The notes beneath the pieces were generated by a model, which did not search any database, had not been told where the DNA came from, and saw only the letters and a list, made by a program, of their open reading frames with translations. Of a stretch of 37,105 nt of DNA, positions 8,724-16,277 are shown one piece after another. Location of the stretch: NCBI GenBank assembly GCA_015522385.1, contig WAMJ01000301.1:1-37105 (forward strand), written 5' to 3'. Made by a program: the position numbers and the translations under genes. Source of the DNA: Candidatus Heimdallarchaeota archaeon. GTDB lineage: Archaea > Asgardarchaeota > Heimdallarchaeia > Heimdallarchaeales > Kariarchaeaceae. Position 1 is the stretch's first letter; each line of letters starts with the position of its first letter.

Positions 8724-8769
8724 TTTAATGTTTTATAACTTGTGAGGGAATGTATTCAAAAACATTAAA
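8724..8769. promoter_or_regulatory. Mirrored divergent promoter: 11-bp inverted repeat with TATA elements
   Basis: TTTAATGTTTT (8724-8734) and its exact reverse complement AAAACATTAAA (8759-8769) are separated by 24 bp in the 97-bp gap between the TPR gene and the surface-protein gene. Read on the outgoing strand, each arm presents AAAACATTAAA about 25-38 nt before its start codon, the place of a BRE/TATA pair. The repeat therefore most simply represents two copies of one promoter core facing outward. Confidence 0.5.
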
Positions 8770-8796
8770 GAACTTATTACACTAAATCTATAACTG

Positions 8797-9930
8797 ATGA
8801 ATAGAAGACTACTGTTATCACTGTTTGTTTTCGGACTTCTTTTTGCCGCGGTACTCCCTACTTCCACAGCAGTTGAGTCAGAGAAGGGAGGGATCTTCCC
8901 TACTGAGAAAGAGTCCACGGTCAAGCTCAATGTCACCCTTGAGCATGACGGTCTTGATGATCAGGAGGGTCTTCCTACCTTAAGTGTAAACAAGACATAT
9001 ACGCTTCGAGTCGATATTGGTGTGGTTGAACTGGGTAAGGATGCGGAGGATATCCACGACATCGCCATCCTAACTGAGATCACGAGGACAAACATTCTTG
9101 GGAGTAAAACATACTATCATTCTGGAATATATACCGACAAGGACACCAAGCTTGTCGCAGGAGAGAGCACAACAATATTCGTGAACATCATGCCATCGGG
9201 TACAGGTGAGCGTATTACAGATGCTGAGCTAACCGTAACGGTATCTGTGAAAGAGGCTGTATCGCTCAACACCGATCCCACTACCGAGTTTACACCCTTC
9301 AAGTATGGTATTGTGCTAAATCCTAAGGAGGAGAAGAACATCATCACCAGCTTCGACGACGGGGACACGATCAAAAGATCTGTTGTCTCATTCGCTGATA
9401 AGGAGTCACAGATCAACTTCACTTTGGTTGTCGGAGTAGACCGAGAGAACAATGAGACTGGTAAGCCCGATATCTCAACATACAAGACATACAGTCTTTA
9501 TTTCTACCTTGAGGTTTTGAAGCTGGGTCCCGACGCGGACGATGTTCATGATGTAGACATCACGATCTTTCTCGAAGACGAGTCTCTGAAAGACTACTTC
9601 CCCGGTTCTGATACAAAGAAGTACTTTGCCATGAACCTTGCTACTGATAAGAGCATGGGTGAAGGTGACTCTATCGAGCTCTATTCTGTCTTTTACGTCA
9701 GTAGCAACTCCAATGATACCTTCGTCAAGTTCAGGACAACTGTGAAAGTAACCGAGGCAGTCAGCCTCCTTCCCGACCCCACTTCTACCATCGCAGATTT
9801 CAGCATCGAGATGAAACTCAATCCAGACAGCTCATCCAATATGTCTGATGTACCGCTTTCATTTGCCCCTGTCTTGTTAGCCGTTCTTGCACTTCCCGTC
9901 ATTCTTAGAAGGAGAAAGAGACAAAGTTAG
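8797..9930 (+). CDS. Secreted surface protein with two duplicated beta domains and a C-terminal anchor
   Basis: A 377-residue protein with a signal peptide (residues 1-25, MNRRLLLSLFVFGLLFAAVL then PTSTA) and two homologous domains. Domain 1 (about 42-178) and domain 2 (about 206-344) share the landmarks VELGKDAEDIHDIAI versus LKLGPDADDVHDVDI, and VKEAVSL...DPT versus VTEAVSLLPDPT. Each ends in a strand finishing LNP. The C-terminus has one hydrophobic segment (about 355-370) followed by RRRKRQS, the shape of archaeal surface proteins with a processed or membrane-embedded C-terminal tail. No known domain is recognised. Several NxS/T sites suggest N-glycosylation. It is divergently paired with the TPR gene through a mirrored promoter. 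Confidence 0.82.
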   Translation: MNRRLLLSLFVFGLLFAAVLPTSTAVESEKGGIFPTEKESTVKLNVTLEHDGLDDQEGLPTLSVNKTYTLRVDIGVVELGKDAEDIHDIAILTEITRTNILGSKTYYHSGIYTDKDTKLVAGESTTIFVNIMPSGTGERITDAELTVTVSVKEAVSLNTDPTTEFTPFKYGIVLNPKEEKNIITSFDDGDTIKRSVVSFADKESQINFTLVVGVDRENNETGKPDISTYKTYSLYFYLEVLKLGPDADDVHDVDITIFLEDESLKDYFPGSDTKKYFAMNLATDKSMGEGDSIELYSVFYVSSNSNDTFVKFRTTVKVTEAVSLLPDPTSTIADFSIEMKLNPDSSSNMSDVPLSFAPVLLAVLALPVILRRRKRQS

Positions 9931-9968
9931 AACACAAATTGTAAATAGATTCTCAAATATTCAAATCC

Positions 9969-11153
9969 ATGAGTCTTGAGATTAGTAATCTCTCGGGGTA
10001 TTTCGATGGTTTCACCTTTCACGAAGGACCGATATCTGTCCAAGTACAGAACGGGGTGATCACGGAGATAACATCAGACCCGATCTCCGATCCACATATT
10101 GATGGGGAAGGTCAGTTTCTCTCAATTCCTTTCACAGACGGACATACCCATCTCATCTTTGAGGGCGATCGATCATTCGAACTTCCTCTCAAGATCAACG
10201 GCGCTAGCTACGCTGAAATTTTGGAACAGGGAGGGGGGATACTCAGCACTGTCAAGGCTACAAGGGTAGCTTCTGACGAGGTTCTTCTTGATTCCGTCCT
10301 CAGGAGGTTGGATATCATGATGATGTCTGGTACACTCGTTGTCGAGGCTAAAAGCGGATATGGTCTGAACAATGAAGAGGAGAGGCGCCAACTCAGAATC
10401 CTGAACAAAGCTGATGAAATCCATCCTGTGAAAGTCATCCCAACCTACTGTGGGGCTCATGCAATCCCATTTGACAAGGATAGAAAGGAGTACATTGAGG
10501 ACATCAAAGAGCTCATCCCGGAGATCATTCGGGACAAACTCGCCACCTCCATTGATGTCTTCTGTGATCGAGGTGCCTATACAGTCGAGGAGACTTTGGA
10601 GATCTTCGATGTGGCACAAGATGCAGGTCTAGGGATCAGAGTACACGCGGATGAGCTTGAATACACCGGAATCGGGAAGAAGGCCGCAGAACGCTATGAC
10701 ATTCTATCTGCAGATCACCTACTACAGGCACGGAGTGAAGACTTCAATATTCTCGCAAACAGAAAAACCACCGCCATGTTCATGCCAGCTGCAACTATAG
10801 GGCTCTTCTCCAATAACTACCCCCAAGGGTGGAAGGGGAGTGGGGTGAATATTGGATTGGGCTCGGATTTCAACCCGAATAATGTGGTCACCTCGATGCA
10901 GACTGCGGTACGGCTTGCGGTATACCTTTACAGAATGAGCCCTGAGGATGCATTCAGGGCTGCTACGACGGGATCCCTGCAGGGGGTGACTGGGAAGGCG
11001 CCAGATATCATTGCAGAAGGAACTCCTGCAAATTTCGTCCTGTTCAACTCCCCGACCATACCAAATTTAGTAAGTCAGTTTGACAGGAACCTTGTGACAA
11101 CTGTAGTCAAGGAAGGGGAGGTGCTCGTTAACCGCGATGTTAAAAGAATTTAA
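9969..11153 (+). CDS. hutI: Imidazolonepropionase (HutI), histidine degradation
   Basis: A 394-residue amidohydrolase that opens the ring of 4-imidazolone-5-propanoate to N-formimino-L-glutamate. The metal site is complete: His59/His61 in DGHTH, His226 in IRVHADEL, His250 in SADHL and Asp300 in GSDFNPNN. HutI-specific segments are present: GASYAEILEQGGGILSTVKA (residues 78-97), VEAKSGYGLN (125-134), the CGAHAIP segment and DVFCDRGAYT (196-205). Length is normal for the family. No hutH, hutU or hutG is in the window, so the pathway is incomplete here and could be elsewhere; a related cyclic-amide substrate cannot be excluded. The 3' end overlaps the convergent membrane-protein gene by 14 bp. 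Confidence 0.9.
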   Translation: MSLEISNLSGYFDGFTFHEGPISVQVQNGVITEITSDPISDPHIDGEGQFLSIPFTDGHTHLIFEGDRSFELPLKINGASYAEILEQGGGILSTVKATRVASDEVLLDSVLRRLDIMMMSGTLVVEAKSGYGLNNEEERRQLRILNKADEIHPVKVIPTYCGAHAIPFDKDRKEYIEDIKELIPEIIRDKLATSIDVFCDRGAYTVEETLEIFDVAQDAGLGIRVHADELEYTGIGKKAAERYDILSADHLLQARSEDFNILANRKTTAMFMPAATIGLFSNNYPQGWKGSGVNIGLGSDFNPNNVVTSMQTAVRLAVYLYRMSPEDAFRAATTGSLQGVTGKAPDIIAEGTPANFVLFNSPTIPNLVSQFDRNLVTTVVKEGEVLVNRDVKRI

Positions 11154-11781
11154 CTCCAAACCGGGGAAAAACAGTCTTGTGTGTGGTGTACACCAACATG
11201 AATTGAGATATCACAAGGAGGATTGGTGTAACCGGTGCAAGAACTGAAGCAACAGCAGGTATGAGCAAGGAAACAATGCTCGTCGTGCAACAGACCGAAA
11301 CTCCAGCAAGGGCAGATGTCGCTGCAGACGCTGTGGATATACCTGCCTCTACCTTAGAAGATTTTGATTCTATGGTCTCGGTCTCTACGGGGATTCTGGT
11401 ACAGATCTTTGGAAGAGTTAGCATTGTCGAGTAAACCAGACCTGTGAGCATCGATATAACCATGAAGTTGAAGAATTGGAAGGTGGGGACGAGAACGAGG
11501 TATTTCTCCCCGAATCCGTATTGTACAGTGTCATAGGTGATGGCGAATGAGTTCTCTACAAAGAAGAACTTGTTTACTCCTCCAGTGAGAAACAATAGAA
11601 TTCCGAAGAGAGTTGTGAAGATAAGTATCCAGACAATCATAAATCCTACAATCGTCTTTCTCTCCAAGTAGATGTCATACTTGATCGTGAATAGCTTGTA
11701 GGCCAAGAGTCCTATGCTGAGAATAAGTGACAATACGGGAACCACCGCTATTGAGGCTACCTGCACTATCGTCTCCAACAT
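11140..11781 (-). CDS. Polytopic membrane protein with an intramembrane Cys-Cys pair, unknown function
   Basis: Not recognised. The 213 residues hold about five hydrophobic segments (about 8-28, 45-67, 97-122, 155-180 and 180-200). Between segments 1 and 2 is a basic loop, and before segment 4 a polar loop (residues 130-147). Adjacent cysteines Cys164-Cys165 sit in the membrane segment LAGVSVCCTTSIVSLLIP. A Cys-Cys pair in a small helical membrane protein recalls metal or thiol-handling transporters such as MerT, but nothing else here matches them. It starts 4 bp after the stop of the upstream DUF3179 gene on the same strand, so the two are almost certainly one operon and probably work together at the membrane. 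Confidence 0.75.
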   Translation of the reverse strand: MLETIVQVASIAVVPVLSLILSIGLLAYKLFTIKYDIYLERKTIVGFMIVWILIFTTLFGILLFLTGGVNKFFFVENSFAITYDTVQYGFGEKYLVLVPTFQFFNFMVISMLTGLVYSTMLTLPKICTRIPVETETIESKSSKVEAGISTASAATSALAGVSVCCTTSIVSLLIPAVASVLAPVTPILLVISQFMLVYTTHKTVFPRFGVKFF

Positions 11782-11785
11782 ATAA

Positions 11786-13081
11786 TCACCTTCTCCTTCG
11801 AACCATGATAATGGCTACTACCCCCAACCCTACAACTGCTGGAAGAACTGGGGCAGAAACGCCCACTCCTGGGACATTGCCTTGGTATACCGAGGAGGCG
11901 TTGATGATGGGGTCATTCGAGATGCTGACAAAATCATCAGTTACTCCCTCTGTGGGAATGGCAGTTGCAGATTCCTGAGGTAAGTATATCACTGCATTAG
12001 GGTTGAACACAATGGCCGCAAACCAGAACGCGAGGTATTGATCCTCAATTGCCGTTAGGGTCTCTCCTCGATTGGGCCCACTGGTGCTCTCTCCCTTTAG
12101 ATTCCAGCTATTGCCGAGATTGTCGATGAACAGAGGAAGTCCAACAGTATTGAGTCTGGACACAATCTGGATCTCCTCCCCGTCTGATGTCCCTGCTCTG
12201 AACAACCTCATGATCCTCAGGTCACTATCTGAGATGATCACGTAGTTCTTTCCATTGACCTCAAAGTTAACAACTCCTCCTACCTTTGCGGTTGCCTCAA
12301 ATGTTGCTAGGACTGTTGTGTTGTCTATATATGCTACAAGTGTCTTCTCTTTGGGATGAAAGAGATTGTAGGGTTCAGTTCCATCATCATAAGAGGTGGG
12401 GAAGAAGATAGATCTGTCAACCTCATAGCTACCGTAGGGGTATCTATCATAGTTCCTGTTATATCCGGTGTTTTCGTTGAGGACTAAGGTATCGGGATAC
12501 ATCTGAACCCAAGTCGACCACTTAGTCTCAATTGAGACAATCTGATCAAGTTGCAGACCAATGTTCTCACCTGTTATACCAATCCTGCCCATTTGGCTGA
12601 AGTAGGAGTCTGTTATCCGATCATACATTACCAAGTTGTTCTCATAGAGTTTACCCGAGACTCCAAATTCAGAGTTATTGACTGCAAGGCGGCTGTAGTG
12701 GATTGTGGAACCCGTAAGTGGACAGTATGTCAATGTACTGAGCTTACCATTAATCTGGAGGTTGGCAATCTCATGCCAATTCATGATATTGTATGGAAAA
12801 GCATATGCTTGTCCATCAACAACTATTCCCGCTACAAGCTCATTGTCATCGACTTCTGCGATGGATGCTGTATCAAATTGCGGATTGTCTATAGAAGGGA
12901 TTCCGTCCTTCCCTGGTCCCCCGTCAACTATTTGATCGCAAGGCACTAAACATTCTGCCAGAGGCTTGAAGTCATCTGGGATGGATGAATAGTCAATACG
13001 CAGATCATCGAGAGCATGTACGCTTGGTACAAATAATGAGAGAAGTATTATGAGTAGAATCACCCTTATCAATAACTTCAT
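11786..13081 (-). CDS. DUF3179-family surface protein
   Basis: A 431-residue exported protein with a signal peptide (residues 1-24), a DUF3179 domain (about 60-350) and a C-terminal hydrophobic anchor followed by RRRR at the very end (about 410-431). DUF3179 landmarks are the strand AGIVVDGQAYAFPYNIMNWH, TYCPLTGSTIHYSR (118-131, Cys120), FGVSGKLYENNLVMYDR (139-155) and DTLVLNENTGYNRNYDRYP in the second half. The molecular function of DUF3179 is not established; the invariant Cys and His residues (Cys120, His103) suggest redox or metal chemistry outside the cell. The downstream membrane protein with a Cys-Cys pair is tightly linked (4-bp gap). The C-terminal tail resembles that of the surface protein at 8797-9930. 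Confidence 0.87.
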   Translation of the reverse strand: MKLLIRVILLIILLSLFVPSVHALDDLRIDYSSIPDDFKPLAECLVPCDQIVDGGPGKDGIPSIDNPQFDTASIAEVDDNELVAGIVVDGQAYAFPYNIMNWHEIANLQINGKLSTLTYCPLTGSTIHYSRLAVNNSEFGVSGKLYENNLVMYDRITDSYFSQMGRIGITGENIGLQLDQIVSIETKWSTWVQMYPDTLVLNENTGYNRNYDRYPYGSYEVDRSIFFPTSYDDGTEPYNLFHPKEKTLVAYIDNTTVLATFEATAKVGGVVNFEVNGKNYVIISDSDLRIMRLFRAGTSDGEEIQIVSRLNTVGLPLFIDNLGNSWNLKGESTSGPNRGETLTAIEDQYLAFWFAAIVFNPNAVIYLPQESATAIPTEGVTDDFVSISNDPIINASSVYQGNVPGVGVSAPVLPAVVGLGVVAIIMVRRRR

Positions 13082-13164
13082 GGTTCTTTAATGAACTAAT
13101 TCGCTATAGATAGTTCACTTTGAAAAATGCTACTGTGATATATGATAATAGTGCCTGTTGAGGT

Positions 13165-13935
13165 CTAGAGTAGGTCATCTGGGTCGAAACCGTCGAAGTC
13201 CTCTTCCATATCATCCTCGTCGTCTGAGAAGATAGCCTCGATTGTCTCGTGGGAATGTGTGACCTCCCTCTGGATGGGTACAAACGAGTAATCGAACTTC
13301 TTCAGTGGACCGGTGATCTCCTCTCCGATTATGTCCTTGAACTCAGAGAGGATGAGGGTCGATGCCTCAGGATCCTCCTCGTAGTTGCAGTATGCCAACA
13401 ATCCCATTACTGGGATATCAAGTGAAGTCCCGATGACGAGGAAGGAGGACAGTGGTCCAACCATGGCCAGGCGTTCTCCGAAGGTTCTATCGACCCCGAA
13501 TGCCTTCATATATGGCGCGTTGGGTGCATAAGCTACCCAGTCCGTGTTTGTGGCCGTTCTTGTCTCCTCCCTGATACCTCCAACGATGATATACCGTTTA
13601 CAGTTCCATGACAGAAGCTCCATTGCGAATTCATCCCAGTTGTACGGGTTGACCATCGTCACGGGTATGGGTACCCTAGACGCGACAAGAATGGTTTTGC
13701 TCTCATCGTGGGCGTAGATCGTGACGATGGATTCTAACCTGTTCCTGTAGAACCAGCTGGAATTACCCCACGCAGCAATTGTTCTGAGGGGGAGGATCTC
13801 AACAAGGTGATTAACGCTGTTGTACCCAACATTTCCCCATCCCGCAAAACCTATGAGGACATCGTAATCTTGAAAATCAAGATCTATATCTGGCAGTTTG
13901 AAAAATGAGCCTCTTATCTTATCTCGGGATTTCAT
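13165..13935 (-). CDS. PAC2-family protein (proteasome assembly chaperone homologue)
   Basis: A 256-residue protein of the PAC2 family (archaeal PbaA/PbaB and eukaryotic PAC2 relatives). The N-terminal strand-loop VLIGFAGWGNVGYNSVNHLV (about 26-45) is the family hallmark. The core continues with KRYIIVGGIREETR, AFGVDRTFGERLAMVGPLSS and a GTSLDIPVMGLLAYCNYEEDP segment, as in other members. It would act in the cytosol, possibly in proteasome core assembly. The extreme C-terminus is a strongly acidic tail (SDDEDDMEEDFDGFDPDDLL) without the HbYX motif that lets some archaeal homologues dock on the proteasome, so a proteasome role is only inferred. It stands 53 bp downstream of the F420 oxidoreductase gene on the same strand. 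Confidence 0.85.
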   Translation of the reverse strand: MKSRDKIRGSFFKLPDIDLDFQDYDVLIGFAGWGNVGYNSVNHLVEILPLRTIAAWGNSSWFYRNRLESIVTIYAHDESKTILVASRVPIPVTMVNPYNWDEFAMELLSWNCKRYIIVGGIREETRTATNTDWVAYAPNAPYMKAFGVDRTFGERLAMVGPLSSFLVIGTSLDIPVMGLLAYCNYEEDPEASTLILSEFKDIIGEEITGPLKKFDYSFVPIQREVTHSHETIEAIFSDDEDDMEEDFDGFDPDDLL

Positions 13936-13988
13936 CCTAATTATCTAAGTTAGATTAATGGTATAAAAGGACTATATTTCTTTCTTCT

Positions 13989-14624
13989 TTATCGAGTTAA
14001 CTTGAAGCCAAAATGTGAATTAGGATGGTTCTTGTTGAGCTGAATAGCAAGGGCAGTCATCCTCTCCAAGGTCAAGGCATGGGTCTTCCCTCTAACTCTG
14101 ATGACATCTAGTCCTAAGGCCCTTGAATTCTCTGCTGCAAACTCGAAAGCTTTATCACTTAAACTCATGATGAAGTCTGTTTCATCCAATGGAGTCTCGA
14201 TCTTAGCCAGCTTGTATGCAGAGACTGTCTTGAGAGCAGATGCGACCTTACTCTTATCCAATATCTCCCTGACAAGTTCGTATGTACTCTTCCCTTCGTG
14301 ATCCATGACTTTGATAAACTTTCCAAACTTCAAACTGACGCAGCACTCAACCACGATCTTATCCTCAAGGTATGGCTTGAGCTTCTCCAACGTTTCCTGA
14401 AGAGATGCAGATGGTAACGTTATGTAGATGTACTCACACTTCGCAGCTGTTGTGTTTGAGCCCCCTTTGATCCTGTCTGTGCCTATCGCCTCAGATACCT
14501 GTTCAGCTATCCTTGCTCCTTTATTCTCAACCCTTGATCCTATGAATACTGATCTTCCAGATAGGGCCAAACGTTTAGCTAACCCTCTTCCAAAATCTCC
14601 AGTTCCTCCGATTATCCCAATCAT
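13989..14624 (-). CDS. npdG: NADPH-dependent F420 reductase-like oxidoreductase (NpdG family)
   Basis: A 211-residue protein with an N-terminal NADP-binding Rossmann motif GIIGGTGDFGRGLAKRLA (residues 3-20), then FIGSR, as in F420:NADP oxidoreductases that pass hydride between coenzyme F420 and NADP+. The C-terminal half, with VIRVRGKTHALTLERMTALA and QLNKNHPNSHFGFKL, aligns by pattern to the NpdG region that ends in 'LNRRY...H.G'. The middle differs from well-studied enzymes (VVECCVSLKFGKFIKVMDHE), so F420 use is likely rather than certain. The start codon lies 2 bp after the response-regulator stop, implying one transcript and perhaps coupled translation. Confidence 0.75.
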   Translation of the reverse strand: MIGIIGGTGDFGRGLAKRLALSGRSVFIGSRVENKGARIAEQVSEAIGTDRIKGGSNTTAAKCEYIYITLPSASLQETLEKLKPYLEDKIVVECCVSLKFGKFIKVMDHEGKSTYELVREILDKSKVASALKTVSAYKLAKIETPLDETDFIMSLSDKAFEFAAENSRALGLDVIRVRGKTHALTLERMTALAIQLNKNHPNSHFGFKLTR

Positions 14625-14626
14625 TG

Positions 14627-14986
14627 TTATATTACCTTTTCAATATTGGTGAGAAGTTCGTTGAACGAAAATGGTTTCTGGATCATCTCAATGTTGGAAA
14701 ACTTGACCAGATCATCCCTGTACGAGTCAAAAAGACCCCCCGTGATGACAAAAACTGTGAGGTCAGGATGGTCCTCTTTCACCCTGCGGATCACGTCAAC
14801 GGAGGTGTAGTTTCCGTCAATGGTTAGGTCAATTACGAGCGATTTGATAGAATCCTTGTTGTTACCATAGATCTCGATCGCATCGTCGCTGCTTATTGCG
14901 AAATGACCTGTAATGCTTCGAATTCTAAAGAATCTCTGGAACAGGTCCAAGACCTTGTCATCATCATCGACCACTAGTACGGTCAT
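14627..14986 (-). CDS. Stand-alone response-regulator receiver domain protein
   Basis: A 119-residue CheY-like receiver with no output domain. Acidic pocket residues Asp7-Asp9 (VVDDDD), phospho-acceptor Asp53 (VIDLTIDG), switch Thr82 (VFVITGG) and Lys104 (QKPF) are all present, so it should be phosphorylatable. No histidine kinase gene is in the window. It is the first gene of a short operon with the F420 oxidoreductase-like gene. Its start codon lies inside a cluster of TGACCGT half-sites that also flank its TATA box, suggesting tight, possibly autogenous, transcriptional control. Confidence 0.88.
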   Translation of the reverse strand: MTVLVVDDDDKVLDLFQRFFRIRSITGHFAISSDDAIEIYGNNKDSIKSLVIDLTIDGNYTSVDVIRRVKEDHPDLTVFVITGGLFDSYRDDLVKFSNIEMIQKPFSFNELLTNIEKVI

Positions 14987-15032
14987 TATCTGACCGTGTT
15001 TATTACCCTTTATATAATATATACCACGGTCA
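14980..15032. promoter_or_regulatory. Operator-like cluster of three TGACCGT half-sites around a TATA box
   Basis: ACGGTCA (14980-14986), TGACCGTG (14991-14998) and CACGGTCA (15025-15032) form two perfect inverted-repeat combinations. The first pair has a 4-bp spacer and overlaps the response-regulator start codon. The second pair has a 26-bp spacer that contains the AT-rich core TATATAATATATA (15011-15023), lying 25-37 nt upstream of that start. The small Sel1-like gene at 15073 reads away from the same region. Confidence 0.6.
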
Positions 15033-15072
15033 CAACCAAAAACAAATAATTCACTGATATTTTGCTTATAGT

Positions 15073-15354
15073 ATGACTGAACTTTCTGAGCAAGAACAGG
15101 CGATGTTGAGAATGGCTAATACTGGTAATATAATGGCAGCGTTCAATATAGGTAAGGTATTTCAGACCCGTGGGGAGAATGAACAGGCAGAAAAGTACTT
15201 GAGAATCGCCGCAAATGGTGACCATCTCGGTGGAATATTCAAATTGGGAGAGCTTCTACATACACTTGGTAGAGATGAAGAGGCAAAATCATTCCTTAAG
15301 ATCGCTGCCGACCGAGGGCATAAGAAAGCCGCAGAGATACTCTCATCACTGTAG
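15073..15354 (+). CDS. Small Sel1-like/TPR repeat protein
   Basis: A 93-residue soluble protein made of about two and a half helical repeats of the Sel1/TPR kind. AAFNIGKVFQTRGENEQAEK is followed by YLRIAANGDH, then GGIFKLGELLHTLGRDEEAK by SFLKIAADRGH. The spacing of about 36 residues per repeat and the 'A..G...A' pattern are typical of Sel1-like repeats. No catalytic residues are present, so it is probably a protein-binding module. It is divergent from the orphan response regulator across a shared regulatory region, so a functional link is possible. Its 3' end overlaps the convergent reductase gene by 9 bp. Confidence 0.78.
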   Translation: MTELSEQEQAMLRMANTGNIMAAFNIGKVFQTRGENEQAEKYLRIAANGDHLGGIFKLGELLHTLGRDEEAKSFLKIAADRGHKKAAEILSSL

Positions 15355-16011
15355 TTTCCAAATCTCTTCTACTCCACCACCCAGTTCCCTTACCGAGAGT
15401 AATTCAAGGTTCTTGTAAATTGTGTCAGAGATTAAGGGGACTCCATTCCCCAATAGCATAGGCGCTCTGTACAGTCTTATTCGCTTGACAATATCGTTCT
15501 TGATGAACTGGTGGATTATCCTCGATCCCCCTTCGACCATGACAAATCCCGATTTTATCCACGGCGCTAGAGCTTGGTTCAAAATCTCCACAATACGACC
15601 AATGGTATCATGCTTAGAACAACTCAGGACAGTGACGTGTTCAGGAACCTCTGATATCTTGGAAGTCACCCAGAAAACTGGTGACTCAGCGGTTCGAAAC
15701 ACCTTGTAGGAAGTATCCAGCCTTCCAGATCTATCGAGGATGATCCGAATTGGGTGATTCACCTCTTCTCCATCTAAGTAATGTCTCTTTGTGAGTAAGC
15801 TTGGGTCGTCCACCATGACGGTATTACTACCCACAATAATTCCATCAACATGATTTCTCATCATCATCACAACTCTCCAGTCCTCATCAGATGATAATTC
15901 CGTTCTCTCTCCAACTCTGGCAATGTATCCATCTGCTGAGCAAGCACTGTTGATGAAATAGGTGATCTGATGGTTCGGATTAAGATGGAAAAACCCATTG
16001 AGTTCAGTCAT
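15346..16011 (-). CDS. RibD C-terminal/RIB7-type reductase (riboflavin pathway)
   Basis: A 221-residue DHFR-fold reductase of the RibD_C family. In archaea this type reduces the ribosylamino-pyrimidine phosphate to its ribitylamino form with NAD(P)H during riboflavin (and hence FAD/F420) synthesis. Landmarks are INSACSADGYIA (residues 20-31), IIVGSNTVMVDDPSLLTKR (58-76), PIRIILDRSGRLDTSYKVF (87-105) and VMVEGGSRIIHQFI. No deaminase domain is attached, which is the archaeal arrangement. An N-terminal extension of about 15 residues precedes the first strand; there is no later good start. Paralogous reductases of unknown substrate share this fold, so the pathway call is probable rather than certain. 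A TATA-like CTAAATAAG lies 22-30 nt upstream on its strand. Confidence 0.8.
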   Translation of the reverse strand: MTELNGFFHLNPNHQITYFINSACSADGYIARVGERTELSSDEDWRVVMMMRNHVDGIIVGSNTVMVDDPSLLTKRHYLDGEEVNHPIRIILDRSGRLDTSYKVFRTAESPVFWVTSKISEVPEHVTVLSCSKHDTIGRIVEILNQALAPWIKSGFVMVEGGSRIIHQFIKNDIVKRIRLYRAPMLLGNGVPLISDTIYKNLELLSVRELGGGVEEIWKLQ

Positions 16012-16182
16012 TGAGTTGATTACTCGTAGAGTCTTATTTAGGTTACCTGTTTGACTGATTTCTAATTACAAATACTAGTATCGATATTGTATTGACAATG
16101 CGTGGTCCGAAAATCTTCCAGATATAATCTATAGGGAATTCTAATATGAGTTACTACTTAGCTATTCTTTTACATCGTTGAC

Positions 16183-16191
16183 GTATATTTA
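16183..16191 (+). promoter_or_regulatory. TATA-like element before the large surface-protein gene
   Basis: GTATATTTA sits immediately before and on the first in-frame ATG of the long open frame (16191). If it is the TATA box, transcription begins near 16215 and the earliest usable start codons are 16254 and 16278. A 10-bp palindrome ATACTAGTAT lies farther upstream at 16072-16081. Confidence 0.35.
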
Positions 16192-16277
16192 TGGCCATGA
16201 CCATTTCCGAAGCCCTAAGGGGATATCCACAACTTCAAGCACGATATCTTTTTATGTGTAAGGTCATATTTCTTTCT

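Noticed and set aside
15690..15705. tRNA-like GGTTCGAAACACC string
   Set aside because: It lies in the coding sequence of the RibD-C reductase, and no acceptor, D or anticodon arms can be drawn around it.
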